This document shows positions 40,894-50,314 of a DNA stretch of 64,000 nucleotides, in pieces. Positions within the stretch are counted from its first letter, which is position 1. The number at the start of each line of letters is the position of its first letter. The translations under genes were made by a program, and so were the position numbers. This stretch comes from Methylophaga thalassica (lineage in GTDB: Bacteria > Pseudomonadota > Gammaproteobacteria > Nitrosococcales > Methylophagaceae), in NCBI RefSeq assembly GCF_030159795.1, contig NZ_BSND01000004.1, positions 434,001 through 498,000 of the forward strand. The letters are read 5' to 3'. The notes below the pieces were generated by a model. The model was not told where the DNA came from, searched no databases, and worked only from the letters and a program-made list of their open reading frames with translations.

Positions 40894-41409
40894 TACCGGT
40901 ACACGCAGCGTCATCACCCCGTTACGCTGGGTGATATCCAGATGTTTCATAAAACTCATCCCCAATAAAACCACACCATCGGTCATATGCGGGTTGATAC
41001 TGGCATCGACATGATTCAAGGTAATACCACCAAGACGCACCGCATCGACATCAGTCTGAAAGACAGGCACAACACCATTAGCTGTTGATACCATGGACGT
41101 AGGTCCTTTTTTCAAGCCGGCCGCTTCCGCAATGGCGGCAGGGATACTGACATTGGTAGCTCCGGTATCCAGCAGGAAATTCACAGGATGTCCATTAATA
41201 TAACCTGGTGCCAGATAATGTCCGTCACGATTGCGTTTTAAAGTCACCTCACCCGTGCCTGAATTTGCTGCCATTAATGCTTGATTAGGGTTATCGCGCT
41301 GCTGAATATAGCCATTAAAGAATAAGGTGAGTGACCCCATTAAAAACAACCAGAATAATATCGTCACGATATTTCCAGAAAACAATTTTGATATATCAGG
41401 TGCACTCAT
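40885..41409 (-). CDS. Membrane-anchored retropepsin-like aspartic protease (TIGR02281 type)
   Basis: 174 residues. One N-terminal membrane helix (VTILFWLFLMGSLTLFFNGY) and a single retropepsin domain with the active-site motif VNFLLDTGATNVSIPAAIAEAAGL and the second conserved VLLGMSFMKHL. It should dimerise in the periplasm to form an active site from two Asp residues, as in retroviral proteases. Substrates of this bacterial group are mostly unknown. Divergent from the SDR gene. Confidence 0.88.
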   Translation of the reverse strand: MSAPDISKLFSGNIVTILFWLFLMGSLTLFFNGYIQQRDNPNQALMAANSGTGEVTLKRNRDGHYLAPGYINGHPVNFLLDTGATNVSIPAAIAEAAGLKKGPTSMVSTANGVVPVFQTDVDAVRLGGITLNHVDASINPHMTDGVVLLGMSFMKHLDITQRNGVMTLRVPVSG

Positions 41410-41517
41410 CCCCTGCTCTTCCTTCTATGTTTTATCACCATAGTATAAACAACCATGACAATCAGACTAATGCTTGATATGGTGGCGCCATCTTAATAAT
41501 TCAATTAGAGGTGTGTC

Positions 41518-42303
41518 ATTAATACGATCAGTATTTTCGGCAGTGGTTGGTTAGGTTTGAGATTAGCAAGACATTTGCGCTCAGCTGACACTCATATCAA
41601 ACTCTCAACGCGCCAAACAGAAAAGCAATCAATATTAAGAGATGAAGGGTTTGATGTCTATCAGATCGACATTGAAACACCTGCCGATTTTAGCCAGTTC
41701 CTGAACGCTGACACCCTGATTGTTAATATTACTAATAAAAATAAAGACGCTTTTGAAAATTTCATTAATCAGATTGAAAACAGCCCTATCAAACAGGTGT
41801 TATTTATCAGCTCCAGTTCGGTTTACCAAAACACCAATGACTGGGTCAAAGAAGAGCATCAGTTTGAAAATGAGGATAGCATTCTGTGGCAAATAGAATC
41901 GCTGTTTAGACAATCTTCGCACTTTGCCACCAGCATTATTCGTTTCAGCGGATTAATCGGACCAGAGCGTCATCCAGGCCGTTTTTTCAGACATGGAAAA
42001 CAGGTTCAGCAGGCAGATGCCCCCGTTAACTTAATTCATCTTGATGACTGCATAGGAATTATTGAGCAAGTATTGAAACAACACGTCTGGGGAGAAGTTA
42101 TCAATGGTTGCGCAGACACACATCCAAGCAAAAAAGTCTTTTATGCACGTGCTGCTGCATTATTAAACCAGCCAGTACCGAGCTTTAATCAGGCTAACTC
42201 CCTATCCTACAAAATCGTCAGTAACGATAAAGCCAAATCATTACTGTCCTATCAATTTCAGTATCCAGATTTAATGGCCATTCCCGCTAACGCTTATGAA
42301 TAA
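41518..42303 (+). CDS. NAD(P)-binding SDR/epimerase-like protein with probable AUU start
   Basis: About 261 residues. The translation from 41518 gives (I)NTISIFGSGWLGLRLARHL, a Rossmann GxGxxG motif at the N terminus. Related SDR proteins begin MKTISILGCGWLG, so ATT 41518 aligns with their initiator Met. No ATG, GTG or TTG occurs between the in-frame stop at 41506 and this motif. GAGGTG lies at 41508-41513, at good spacing for ATT. A TTG at 41557 would cut off the NAD-binding loop. Later SSSSVYQNTNDWVKEEH resembles the SDR active-site region. Substrate unknown. Overlaps ychJ by eight bases. Confidence 0.82.
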   Translation: MNTISIFGSGWLGLRLARHLRSADTHIKLSTRQTEKQSILRDEGFDVYQIDIETPADFSQFLNADTLIVNITNKNKDAFENFINQIENSPIKQVLFISSSSVYQNTNDWVKEEHQFENEDSILWQIESLFRQSSHFATSIIRFSGLIGPERHPGRFFRHGKQVQQADAPVNLIHLDDCIGIIEQVLKQHVWGEVINGCADTHPSKKVFYARAAALLNQPVPSFNQANSLSYKIVSNDKAKSLLSYQFQYPDLMAIPANAYE

Positions 42304-42754
42304 TTATTTATGCCCCTGTCTCAGCCAGCTTTCTTATAGTGAGTGCTGTGAACCTCTCCATAAAAAACAACAAGGCGCGGAAAACGCTGCGCAATTGATG
42401 CGCTCGCGATACAGTGCTTTTTATTTAGCTGAGGTGGACTATTTAATCGCCACTCTGCACCCATCAAAACGTCGTATAGATGAGCGAGAACTTCTACAGA
42501 GCACGATCAATAACACGCAGTGGTTAGGGCTGAACGTACTGGATCACCAACAAAAAAATGAATTGGCCGAAGTGGAGTTCGTGGCGTTTTATCAGGATAA
42601 TCCCGTGGGTCAGTTACACGAACGCTCTCGTTTTACCTGTGAAAGTGGTGAATGGTTCTACCATGATGGGATTCTTCTGCCCGCCATCAAGCTGGGCAGA
42701 AACGATCCCTGTTTCTGCGGCAGTGGAAAAAAACTAAAACGTTGTCACGGTTAA
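42296..42754 (+). CDS. ychJ: YchJ-family SEC-C motif protein
   Basis: 152 residues with two SEC-C zinc motifs: an N-terminal CPCLSQLSYSECCEPLH and a C-terminal GRNDPCFCGSGKKLKRCHG. Between them is the NTF2-like YchJ middle domain with LMRSRYSAFYLAEVDYLIATL. This UPF0225 arrangement is standard; the function is not known. Overlaps the SDR gene, so the two are probably coupled, and converges on olsF with a four-base overlap. Confidence 0.9.
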   Translation: MNNYLCPCLSQLSYSECCEPLHKKQQGAENAAQLMRSRYSAFYLAEVDYLIATLHPSKRRIDERELLQSTINNTQWLGLNVLDHQQKNELAEVEFVAFYQDNPVGQLHERSRFTCESGEWFYHDGILLPAIKLGRNDPCFCGSGKKLKRCHG

Positions 42755-44469
42755 TTATCACCCAGATAACGTTTTCTTTTAGCGGGTGTTAATTTATCTA
42801 AATCCACCATCACCAGACCATCAATACAGTGACCAAAATCAGCGTCGATATTAAAATCGATAAAGCGTACTCCCCCCTCTTCACAGACATCCGCATACTG
42901 TTTATATAGGGTAGGAACAGTCACATTCATATGAGTAAGCTGCTCACGCATCGCAGTAAAATCAGCCTCTGCATCGGTACCACAATAGGTTTGCAGTACT
43001 TGTTGTTGCAAACTCCGATCAGTGATGTATGGATTTTTCGCTATTGCTAAATGTTGGTCATCAGGGAAATAGTGCTGATAATAAGATACGATTAATGCCT
43101 TCGCGAAATCAGGATAGCTGTTTGACAGACTCACAGGCCCAAACAGATAGCGAATATCAGGATATCGTTTCAGATAAGCCCCAATGCCGTACCATAAGTA
43201 ATCAAGACTACGTCTTCCCCAGTATTTCGGGCTGACAAAACTTCTACCCAGCTCAATGCCCTTTTCAAAAAAAGGCTGCATCGCATCGTGATCGTAGGTA
43301 AATAGCTCCTGACTATAAATTCCCCGGCTGCCAGCTTGTGACAGAATGTTGTTAACTTCACCAATTCGGTAAGCACCAGCGATTTCTAATTCGTTTTCAT
43401 CCCATAGAATCAGATGCCGGTAATCGCGATCATAACGGTCGATATCGCGTCTTTTACCTGTGCCCTCACCGACCTGTCTAAACGTAAACTCGCGTAAGCG
43501 GCCTACCTCATGCATCACAGCTGAGTCAGGTTGATAGTCAAACAAATAAATCTTTTTATTATCGGCTGTCTGACCTAATAACTCGGCTGTTTGTAACTCA
43601 CGTTTGATATTACGTCTGTCCTGGGGATGGGCGATGGTTTGTTCTGTGACAAATAACGGTTTTTTGCCTTTTGCCATACGATAAAGATGGCGACGTAATA
43701 ATTTGGCTTTTTCTGCTTTCACCAGCGGGAGTTGGTCAACCTGTTTATAGGGAATAGGTTCTCCGACACGCATGGTGATGTTCTTCGAGTTTTTATTAAA
43801 CATCTCATGCGCCAGCATCATGCCTGAAAGCGGCTTATAGACCATGGATGCACTGTAGAACAATGAAGAATTTCTGGCACCGACATAAATGGGCAAAATA
43901 GGCGCATTGGTTTTCTTGGCGAAGTTCAAGAACCCCGTATTCCATTTACCATCACGCACACCACTTGGACGAATACGCGACACTTCTCCGGCAGGGAAAA
44001 CGATCACCGCTTCTTCATTATTCAGGCAATCAATAATGCGGGAAATACTGCTTTTTCGAGTCGATTTAGATAGATTATCTACGGGCAAAAATAAAGAATC
44101 GACCGCATTAAAATTCATCAGCATATCGTTAGCAACGATTTTTACATCACGGCGGACTTCACCCACTAGTTTTAATAATGACAAGCCGTCCAGAGCACCA
44201 AGGGGATGGTTTGCGACAATCACTACGCGTCCCGTTGCGGGAATATTATTGCGATCACGGTGACTGATGCTGTAACTGAAGTTGAAATAATCCAGCACCT
44301 GTTCGATAAAATCGAAGCCTTTTAAATCCTGATGCAAGTCCAGGAAACGATTTACTTCTTGCTCATGAGTAATCTTACGCAAAAAACTAATCGTCGATTT
44401 TTTTATCCATGGACGGGAATGTTCAAATTTAGGAAATTTTTGTTGAACAGCTTGTTCGATATTGAGCAT
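42751..44469 (-). CDS. olsF: Bifunctional acyltransferase, OlsF-like ornithine lipid synthase
   Basis: 572 residues. The N-terminal half is a PlsC-type O-acyltransferase with the H(x4)D motif NHPLGALD and FPAGEVSR. The C-terminal half (from about 295) is a GNAT-like N-acyltransferase with REFTFRQVGEGTGKRRDID, residues about 325-343, and SPKYWGRRSLDYLWYGIGAYL, residues about 411-431. This fusion order is that of OlsF, which makes phosphate-free ornithine lipids by N-acylating ornithine with a 3-hydroxy fatty acid and then O-acylating it. No membrane helix is obvious. A perfect 17-bp hairpin ends three bases before its ATG. Confidence 0.82.
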   Translation of the reverse strand: MLNIEQAVQQKFPKFEHSRPWIKKSTISFLRKITHEQEVNRFLDLHQDLKGFDFIEQVLDYFNFSYSISHRDRNNIPATGRVVIVANHPLGALDGLSLLKLVGEVRRDVKIVANDMLMNFNAVDSLFLPVDNLSKSTRKSSISRIIDCLNNEEAVIVFPAGEVSRIRPSGVRDGKWNTGFLNFAKKTNAPILPIYVGARNSSLFYSASMVYKPLSGMMLAHEMFNKNSKNITMRVGEPIPYKQVDQLPLVKAEKAKLLRRHLYRMAKGKKPLFVTEQTIAHPQDRRNIKRELQTAELLGQTADNKKIYLFDYQPDSAVMHEVGRLREFTFRQVGEGTGKRRDIDRYDRDYRHLILWDENELEIAGAYRIGEVNNILSQAGSRGIYSQELFTYDHDAMQPFFEKGIELGRSFVSPKYWGRRSLDYLWYGIGAYLKRYPDIRYLFGPVSLSNSYPDFAKALIVSYYQHYFPDDQHLAIAKNPYITDRSLQQQVLQTYCGTDAEADFTAMREQLTHMNVTVPTLYKQYADVCEEGGVRFIDFNIDADFGHCIDGLVMVDLDKLTPAKRKRYLGDN

Positions 44470-44472
44470 GTT

Positions 44473-44513
44473 TTCTCTCTATGCTTGCAGATAGCATGCA
44501 AGCATAGAGAGAA
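44473..44513 (-). promoter_or_regulatory. Perfect 17-bp hairpin abutting the olsF start codon
   Basis: Inverted repeat TTCTCTCTATGCTTGCA / TGCAAGCATAGAGAGAA with a 7-base loop. In the olsF mRNA the right arm ends AGAGAGAA, then AAC, then the AUG, so the only Shine-Dalgarno-like purines are paired. No U tract follows, so it is not an ordinary terminator of yqhA. Confidence 0.75.
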
Positions 44514-44556
44514 GATGTGACAGCGTTATAACGTTTTAATGACGTTTTTGTGACGA

Positions 44557-45069
44557 TTAATGATCGTCAGCGTGGGAGAAGTATAAGGCTAAGGAGATGA
44601 GACCAATACCGGCAGCTAGAGCCAGCAAATCAAGAGGTCCATGGAAGTCCATACTGATAGCATGTTCGAAAAAGTTAACGATCAGAATCATCAGAACAAC
44701 ACGACCTAAACGCGCTTTTAAATCATCTAAACTATGGATAGCTAATACTTTTGAGTTCTCACTCTCTTCTGCTTCTTCAATTTTGCTGATAAACAGCTCA
44801 TACAAACCAAGAGAGAAGATAAATAAAACCGTGGCTAATAGATAACCATCAATCACTTCAACCACATGTGTCACGGTTTCAGCACGAAAGTCTTGCCGTG
44901 CTTCACCAATGAGATCAGGCGACATATAAAGCCCCAGATGGGTGACTAAATAATACACATCAACGGTTGCCATATAGAACATTGCTAATGCAGTTATCAG
45001 GCTGGCAATAACCGCCGTCAGAACAACAAAGCGGCTGTTCCAGAGCGCTTTCTCAAACAATCTTTCCAT
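44557..45069 (-). CDS. yqhA: YqhA (UPF0114) family membrane protein
   Basis: 170 residues with about four membrane helices (about 12-35, 75-95, 118-140, 145-163). Family landmarks are EKALWNSRFVVLTAVIASL, VVEVIDGYLLATVLFIFSLGLYELF and LDDLKARLGRVVLMILIVNFFE. Function unknown in all species I know of. It stands alone, 22 bases before the panD stop in the same direction. Confidence 0.88.
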   Translation of the reverse strand: MERLFEKALWNSRFVVLTAVIASLITALAMFYMATVDVYYLVTHLGLYMSPDLIGEARQDFRAETVTHVVEVIDGYLLATVLFIFSLGLYELFISKIEEAEESENSKVLAIHSLDDLKARLGRVVLMILIVNFFEHAISMDFHGPLDLLALAAGIGLISLALYFSHADDH

Positions 45070-45091
45070 GGGAATTTAAACTCGTGTGTTT

Positions 45092-45472
45092 CTATGCAGC
45101 CTGAACAGGAATGGCGTGACGCATATGCGTAATATCGTTGTTTTCATCAAGATAAACCAAAGTAGGTTTGAAATTCTCGACTTCTTTGGCATCTAAGGTG
45201 ACAAAAGCACAAATGATTAAACGATCACCCGGGGAAGCTTTGTGCGCAGCGGCACCATTGACAGAGATAATATTTGAGCCATCCTCAGCGCGAATCGCAT
45301 AAGTGGTAAAGCGTTCGCCATTAGCGACGTTATAAATCTGGATTTGCTCATATTCGTGAATACCGGCCGCTTCCAGTAACTTTCCATCAATTGCACACGA
45401 GCCCTCGTATTCCAGTTCGGAATGAGTGACGCAAGCACGATGTAATTTTGCTTTTAAAAAGGTCAGTTGCAT
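45092..45472 (-). CDS. panD: Aspartate 1-decarboxylase proenzyme
   Basis: 126 residues. The self-cleavage site is in [16 protein letters not shown] (between Gly and Ser, the Ser becoming the pyruvoyl cofactor). [12 protein letters not shown] at the N terminus and [19 protein letters not shown] complete the fold. Makes beta-alanine for PanC, encoded 51 bases upstream on the same strand. Confidence 0.96.
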   Translation of the reverse strand: MQLTFLKAKLHRACVTHSELEYEGSCAIDGKLLEAAGIHEYEQIQIYNVANGERFTTYAIRAEDGSNIISVNGAAAHKASPGDRLIICAFVTLDAKEVENFKPTLVYLDENNDITHMRHAIPVQAA

Positions 45473-45523
45473 AGCCAGAATGTTCTTATGAAATAGCTCA
45501 ATATTATCGCTTTTTAAGAAAAA

Positions 45524-46378
45524 TCAGGCAAGGTCACAAGCAATATTATCTATCAGCCTGACACTACCGAGCCGTGCAGCAGCAAGAATGCGAAGCTGTT
45601 TGTCGTTAGCATTGGCCAGTTCTAAATCTTCTGCGCGGCGAATATCGACATATTCAGGTTCTAAACCTGCTTCTTGTAATTGCTGTTTTGCTTGTCCGCA
45701 CAGCAAAGAAAAATCGGTCTCGCCCTGCTCTTCAATCGCGTGTTTAGTGGCGAGCAGTGTTTTATATAAAGACGGCGCCTGCACTAACTGTTTCTGAGTT
45801 AATAAGGTATTTCTGGAACTCATTGCCAGCCCGCTATCCTGCCGTTTTGTAGGTACGCCAATCACATCTACCGTTAAGTTCAAATCAGCGACCAGCTTTT
45901 TGATTAACATTAATTGCTGATAATCTTTTTCGCCAAAAATCGCAATATCCGGCTGAACCATATTGAATAATTTTGTCACAACGGTTGCCACGCCATCAAA
46001 ATGTCCAGGACGACCTTTACCACATAATTTATCATCAAACCCAGGCACAATGACTTTTGTTAGTGACGCCATACCATTCGGATAGATCATCTCTTCTGTC
46101 GGCGTAAAAATAAGCTCACAATCCAGCTCGCTCAGCAATTGAACATCGTCATTCAATGTGCGCGGGTAATTCGTCAAATCCTGTTGATCATTGAACTGTA
46201 ACGGGTTAACAAAAATACTCACCACAACCCGGTCTGCCAGTTCACGTGCTTTTTGTACTAGCGACAGATGCCCTTCATGCAGATTTCCCATCGTCGGAAC
46301 AAAAGCAATCACTTCATTTTGCTGTCGCCAGCTTTTAATACGTGTTTTTAATGCACTCAGGTTTTCTGCAATCGCCAT
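45524..46378 (-). CDS. panC: Pantothenate synthetase
   Basis: 284 residues. ATP-binding motifs are FVPTMGNLHEGHLSLVQKA and VFGEKDYQQLMLIKKLV (here IFGEKDYQQ), with AMSSRNTLL for ATP phosphates. It joins pantoate and beta-alanine. It shares one base with the upstream panB stop, so the two are coupled, and precedes panD. Confidence 0.96.
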   Translation of the reverse strand: MAIAENLSALKTRIKSWRQQNEVIAFVPTMGNLHEGHLSLVQKARELADRVVVSIFVNPLQFNDQQDLTNYPRTLNDDVQLLSELDCELIFTPTEEMIYPNGMASLTKVIVPGFDDKLCGKGRPGHFDGVATVVTKLFNMVQPDIAIFGEKDYQQLMLIKKLVADLNLTVDVIGVPTKRQDSGLAMSSRNTLLTQKQLVQAPSLYKTLLATKHAIEEQGETDFSLLCGQAKQQLQEAGLEPEYVDIRRAEDLELANANDKQLRILAAARLGSVRLIDNIACDLA

Positions 46379-47172
46379 TAGAATTGCTGCTCCGCATTTG
46401 GAAACGCACCAGATTTCACTGATTTCACGTAGGAGGCAATGGCCGATTGTATTGAGCCTGTATCAGCTAAAAAGTCATGACTGAAGCGTGGACGTTTTCC
46501 AGGCGTTAAGCCCAGCATGTCATATACCACCAGCACTTGACCATCACAGTCACTGCCTGCACCAATACCGATAACAGGAATATCCAATTGTTTACTGACT
46601 ACCGCACCTAAGGTCGCCGGTACACATTCCAACACCAACATATCTGCTCCAGCTTCTTGCAAACTGATAGCATCGGCAATCAATTCTTCAGCCGCCGCTG
46701 TCTCACGACCCTGCACAATATAACCACCTAAGCGGTGAACTGATTGAGGTAATAAGCCCAGGTGTCCACAAACAGGGATACCCCGGGCCGTGAGTTGTTT
46801 CACTGTCTCAATAATGACCGCCCCGCCTTCAAGTTTGACCATCTGCGCGCCACCTTCGGCCATTAGTCGTGCGGCGTTTTTGATAGCTTGGTCTGGATTG
46901 GCATAACTCATAAATGGCATATCAGCAATAACGAATAATTTATCGCTGCCACGGATAACATTGGCTGTGTGATAAATAATATCGTCAACACTGACAGGAA
47001 CAGTACTTTCCTGGCCCTGGATCACCATACCCAGCGAATCACCTACCAGCAGAACATCGACACCGGCTTGCTCAAGCGCATAACTGAAACTGGCATCATA
47101 TGCTGTCAGAACAGCGATTTTTTCCTGCGCCACTTTCATTTGACGCAGATGTTTAAGGCTAATACGGCTCAT
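46378..47172 (-). CDS. panB: Ketopantoate hydroxymethyltransferase
   Basis: 264 residues. Landmarks: ITLTAYDASFSY-type start (AVLTAYDASFSYALEQAGVD), LLVGDSLGMVIQGQ (metal-binding Asp), VKLEGG and VIGIGAGSDCDGQVLV (catalytic Glu region). It transfers a C1 unit from methylene-tetrahydrofolate to ketoisovalerate. Lies two bases after the kinase gene and heads panB-panC-panD. The serine hydroxymethyltransferase that makes the folate donor is also encoded in this window. Confidence 0.96.
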   Translation of the reverse strand: MSRISLKHLRQMKVAQEKIAVLTAYDASFSYALEQAGVDVLLVGDSLGMVIQGQESTVPVSVDDIIYHTANVIRGSDKLFVIADMPFMSYANPDQAIKNAARLMAEGGAQMVKLEGGAVIIETVKQLTARGIPVCGHLGLLPQSVHRLGGYIVQGRETAAAEELIADAISLQEAGADMLVLECVPATLGAVVSKQLDIPVIGIGAGSDCDGQVLVVYDMLGLTPGKRPRFSHDFLADTGSIQSAIASYVKSVKSGAFPNAEQQF

Positions 47173-47174
47173 GA

Positions 47175-47834
47175 TTATTTCTTCTCTGAGACGGGCAAAG
47201 GATTGTAATAATGACGACCACTTTGAATGCTACAGATTTGTTCGAGTAATTGCAGGTAGTCCTGATCACCATTCACCAAATCGATCTGCTCCGCGTTGAC
47301 AATTAAAAGGGGTGACGCATCGTAATAATGGAAAAAATCGGCATAGGTATCAGCTAAACGTTTCAGATAACCTTCTTCTACATGTTGTTCATAACTAATG
47401 CCACGCTGAGCAATACGCGATTTTAATACAGGTAAAGAGGCTTGTAGATAGATGACTAAATCAGGCGTTCTATGATGCAAAGTCAAATTATCATAGACCA
47501 TATTGTATAAAGCTAACTCATCGTCATCCAGAGAAATTTGAGCAAATAATTTGTCCTTTTCCACCATAAAATCAGCGATATGCAAATCATTGAATAAATC
47601 ATCCTGATTTAGTGACTTACCCAATTTGACTCGCTGCATCAGAAAGCTCAACTGCGTAGGTAAAGCAGACTGTTTCGGATACAGATAAAATTTTTCCAGA
47701 AAGGGATTTTGTTCAGGCTGCTCAAGTAAAACCGAACCAGAAAAACTCTCGGCCAAACGTTTCACTAAATGGGTTTTACCCACGCCGATGGGGCCTTCAA
47801 CCACAATATAACGATGTGTTAGCGAGTGATTCAT
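47175..47834 (-). CDS. Deoxynucleoside kinase family protein
   Basis: 219 residues. The P-loop YIVVEGPIGVGKTHLVKRLAE, residues about 9-29, and the later HIADFMVEKDKLFA and VIYLQASLPVLKSRIAQRGISYE belong to the dNK (dGuo/dAdo/dCyd kinase) family, which salvages deoxynucleosides. In many gammaproteobacteria the gene sits between folK and panB exactly as here, and its true substrate is not established. Overlaps folK by four bases. Confidence 0.88.
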   Translation of the reverse strand: MNHSLTHRYIVVEGPIGVGKTHLVKRLAESFSGSVLLEQPEQNPFLEKFYLYPKQSALPTQLSFLMQRVKLGKSLNQDDLFNDLHIADFMVEKDKLFAQISLDDDELALYNMVYDNLTLHHRTPDLVIYLQASLPVLKSRIAQRGISYEQHVEEGYLKRLADTYADFFHYYDASPLLIVNAEQIDLVNGDQDYLQLLEQICSIQSGRHYYNPLPVSEKK

Positions 47835-48319
47835 TGTTTATGCATTTCCACTTTTCTCAATCCATCCAAAGGACAATCTTGCTTTATGGTTGCTAAATCA
47901 CCTTTACCAGGGATAGTGATATCAGCAGCAATTTCAGCTAATGGGTACACCACAAAAGCACGTTCTGTTAAGCCAGGATGCGGGACTTTTAATCGTTCAT
48001 CATCGATCATCAGATTAGAATAAAGCAAAATATCCAGATCCAGCGTACGTTCACCCCAATGTCGCTTTTTTATTCTTCCGTGCTTTTGTTCAAGTTTTTG
48101 CAGGTTATCAAGCAATACATGCGGCGGCAATCCTGTGTCCACCTCGACAACAGCATTCACATAATCAGGCTGATCCTGGGGTCCCATTGGCGGGCTATGA
48201 TAAAGCGATGATTGTTTGATTAGACGCGTGTTGTCGAGTTTTTTTATATCGTCAATCGCTGTCAAAATTTGCGTTTGCGGGTCGTCTAAATTACTTCCCA
48301 ATCCGATAAACACCTGCAT
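47831..48319 (-). CDS. folK: 6-hydroxymethyl-7,8-dihydropterin pyrophosphokinase
   Basis: 162 residues. Landmarks are FIGLGSNLDDPQTQI, YHSPPMGPQDQPDYVNAV and HWGERTLDLDILLY (metal and pterin binding). It makes the pyrophosphate ester used by FolP in folate synthesis. Its ATG shares a base with the pcnB stop. Confidence 0.96.
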   Translation of the reverse strand: MQVFIGLGSNLDDPQTQILTAIDDIKKLDNTRLIKQSSLYHSPPMGPQDQPDYVNAVVEVDTGLPPHVLLDNLQKLEQKHGRIKKRHWGERTLDLDILLYSNLMIDDERLKVPHPGLTERAFVVYPLAEIAADITIPGKGDLATIKQDCPLDGLRKVEMHKQ

Positions 48320-49683
48320 TAATTCTGTTCCGTTTTTTTTGCTGCTGGTCGTCTTCGACGTCGACGGCGGGGCTTTTTTACACTGCTCTCTTTACCCAGC
48401 GAGTCAACCATTACCTGCTGCTGAGTGGCTGTTTCAGCCTGAAATTTTGTCCACCAATCGACAGGTTCATTCAACGGTTCACCAGACTCTGCACGTAATG
48501 CTAAAAAGTCATATCCAGCGCGAAACTTTGGATGTAATAAGGTTCTGTATGCCCTTTTGCCCTGACGCTTCAATAATCGGGGCTGTAACGTCCATATATC
48601 ACGCGTTACCAGACTATAACGCTTTGGAATAGCAACACGTTGGATCTGCTCACCAATAATTTCTGACGACGCTCGCTGCATCGCTGGAATTTCTGGCATG
48701 CCGTTTGTCATCAGCAATAAGGTTCGTTGTCTCACCGGTTCCCATAAAATCGCTGCGAATAAAAATGCTGGTGTAACCGGTTTATCAGCAGCAATACGGA
48801 TATCTGTGTTCTCTAATGCTTTCATCAGCATTGTTCTTGGATAGCCGTCTTGCTCTTCATGTAATAAAGCAGCTGTTTGAGGGTACAGATGTTCAAACAG
48901 GCCGTAATGACAAAGTAAATCATGAGTCATCGCCGCTTGGCCACTCAGATATAGTTTGAGTGTTTCATCAAACAATCGTGCCGGAGGGATATCTCTAATC
49001 AAATGTGCCCAGTCAAAGATGCCCTGTTCCGTCTGTTTATCCAGTTTTAGACCCAGCTTAGCCAAAAAGCGGCAGGCCCTTAACATGCGTACAGGATCTT
49101 CCCGATAACGTGTTTCCACGTCACCAATTAAACGGATAAGGCCAGCATTAAGATCAGCCATCCCACCGGTATAATCAATAATAGAGAAGTCTTTAATATT
49201 GTAATAAAGGGCATTAATCGTAAAGTCGCGACGCCAGGCATCCTGCTCTAAAGTGCCGTAAACATTGTCCTGCATGATGCGACCTTGGGTATCAACATGC
49301 TGTTTAGCTTCAGGGGGAGCTCTGAATGTGGCAACTTCAATGACCTCGCGTCCAAACCTGACATGCACCAGTTTGAAACGTCTGCCAATCAGTTGGCTAC
49401 GTTTAAACAATTTATGTACTTGCTCAGGAGAAGCATTCGTGGCGACATCAAAGTCTTTTGGCTCATAGCCAAGTAATAAATCACGAACACAACCACCCAC
49501 CAGGTAAGCCTCATAACCCGCCTCTTTCAAGGTATACAATACCTTAAGCGCATGTTGGCTAATCTGTTTACGCGAAATTGTGTGTTCGCTACGAGGGATA
49601 ATTAACGGTTCGCGCCCTTGTTGTGGATCTTGACCGCTTTTGCCTCTCACCAATTTGTTGAAGATTTTATTTAACGACAGCAT
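48319..49683 (-). CDS. pcnB: Poly(A) polymerase I
   Basis: 454 residues. The nucleotidyltransferase motif is AYLVGGCVRDLLLGYEPKDFDVATNA, residues about 57-82, followed by RRFKLVHV and RRDFTINALYYN, then the RNA-binding segments. The C terminus (KKPRRRRRRRPAAKKTEQN) is very basic. It adds poly(A) tails that mark RNAs for decay. tRNA CCA-adding enzyme is the related alternative, but the long basic tail and the folK neighbour favour PcnB. Confidence 0.93.
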   Translation of the reverse strand: MLSLNKIFNKLVRGKSGQDPQQGREPLIIPRSEHTISRKQISQHALKVLYTLKEAGYEAYLVGGCVRDLLLGYEPKDFDVATNASPEQVHKLFKRSQLIGRRFKLVHVRFGREVIEVATFRAPPEAKQHVDTQGRIMQDNVYGTLEQDAWRRDFTINALYYNIKDFSIIDYTGGMADLNAGLIRLIGDVETRYREDPVRMLRACRFLAKLGLKLDKQTEQGIFDWAHLIRDIPPARLFDETLKLYLSGQAAMTHDLLCHYGLFEHLYPQTAALLHEEQDGYPRTMLMKALENTDIRIAADKPVTPAFLFAAILWEPVRQRTLLLMTNGMPEIPAMQRASSEIIGEQIQRVAIPKRYSLVTRDIWTLQPRLLKRQGKRAYRTLLHPKFRAGYDFLALRAESGEPLNEPVDWWTKFQAETATQQQVMVDSLGKESSVKKPRRRRRRRPAAKKTEQN

Positions 49684-49738
49684 AAGCTTTGAATAATACC
49701 ATGCTCATTAGCATTTCTATGATTTATATCATCGAACA

Positions 49739-50314
49739 TCATGATAATAAGGCAGCCTGGACAGGAGCAAAAGAACGTCTATGAATATCGGTTACCCCCA
49801 AACTGAGAAGGGCTTGTTGATGCTGCTTGGTTGGATAACCTTTATGTTTGGCAAAACCATAACCAGGATACACATTATCCAGTGCCACCATTTCCTGATC
49901 CCGTGCGACTTTAGCTAAGATTGAAGCGGCAGCAATGGCAGGCTCAGATTGATCACCTTTGATAATCGTTGTTACCGGGCAATTCAGTTTGGGTGCATGG
50001 ATACCATCAACAAGCACATGTTCAGGTGAAATTGATAGGGCTTCAACAGCCCTTTTCATTGCCAATAAACTCGCCTGTAAGATATTTAGCTCATCAATTT
50101 CTTCTGGTTCAGCTCTGCCCATGGCCCATGCCAGAGCATGCTTTTGAATCAGTGGCACCAAAAATTCTCTTCGTTTTTCAGTGAGCTTTTTTGAGTCTGC
50201 CAAGCCTGCTATAGGGTTTTGTGGGTCAAGAATGACTGCAGCCGTCACCACCGGACCCGCCAGAGGACCACGCCCAACCTCATCCACTCCGGCAACGTAA
50301 ATGGTCTCTATCAT
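49739..50314 (-). CDS. rnhB: Ribonuclease HII
   Basis: 191 residues. Catalytic acid motifs are [29 protein letters not shown] and [13 protein letters not shown]. It removes ribonucleotides from DNA. Overlaps lpxB by four bases, the common gammaproteobacterial order. Confidence 0.96.
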   Translation of the reverse strand: MIETIYVAGVDEVGRGPLAGPVVTAAVILDPQNPIAGLADSKKLTEKRREFLVPLIQKHALAWAMGRAEPEEIDELNILQASLLAMKRAVEALSISPEHVLVDGIHAPKLNCPVTTIIKGDQSEPAIAAASILAKVARDQEMVALDNVYPGYGFAKHKGYPTKQHQQALLSLGVTDIHRRSFAPVQAALLS

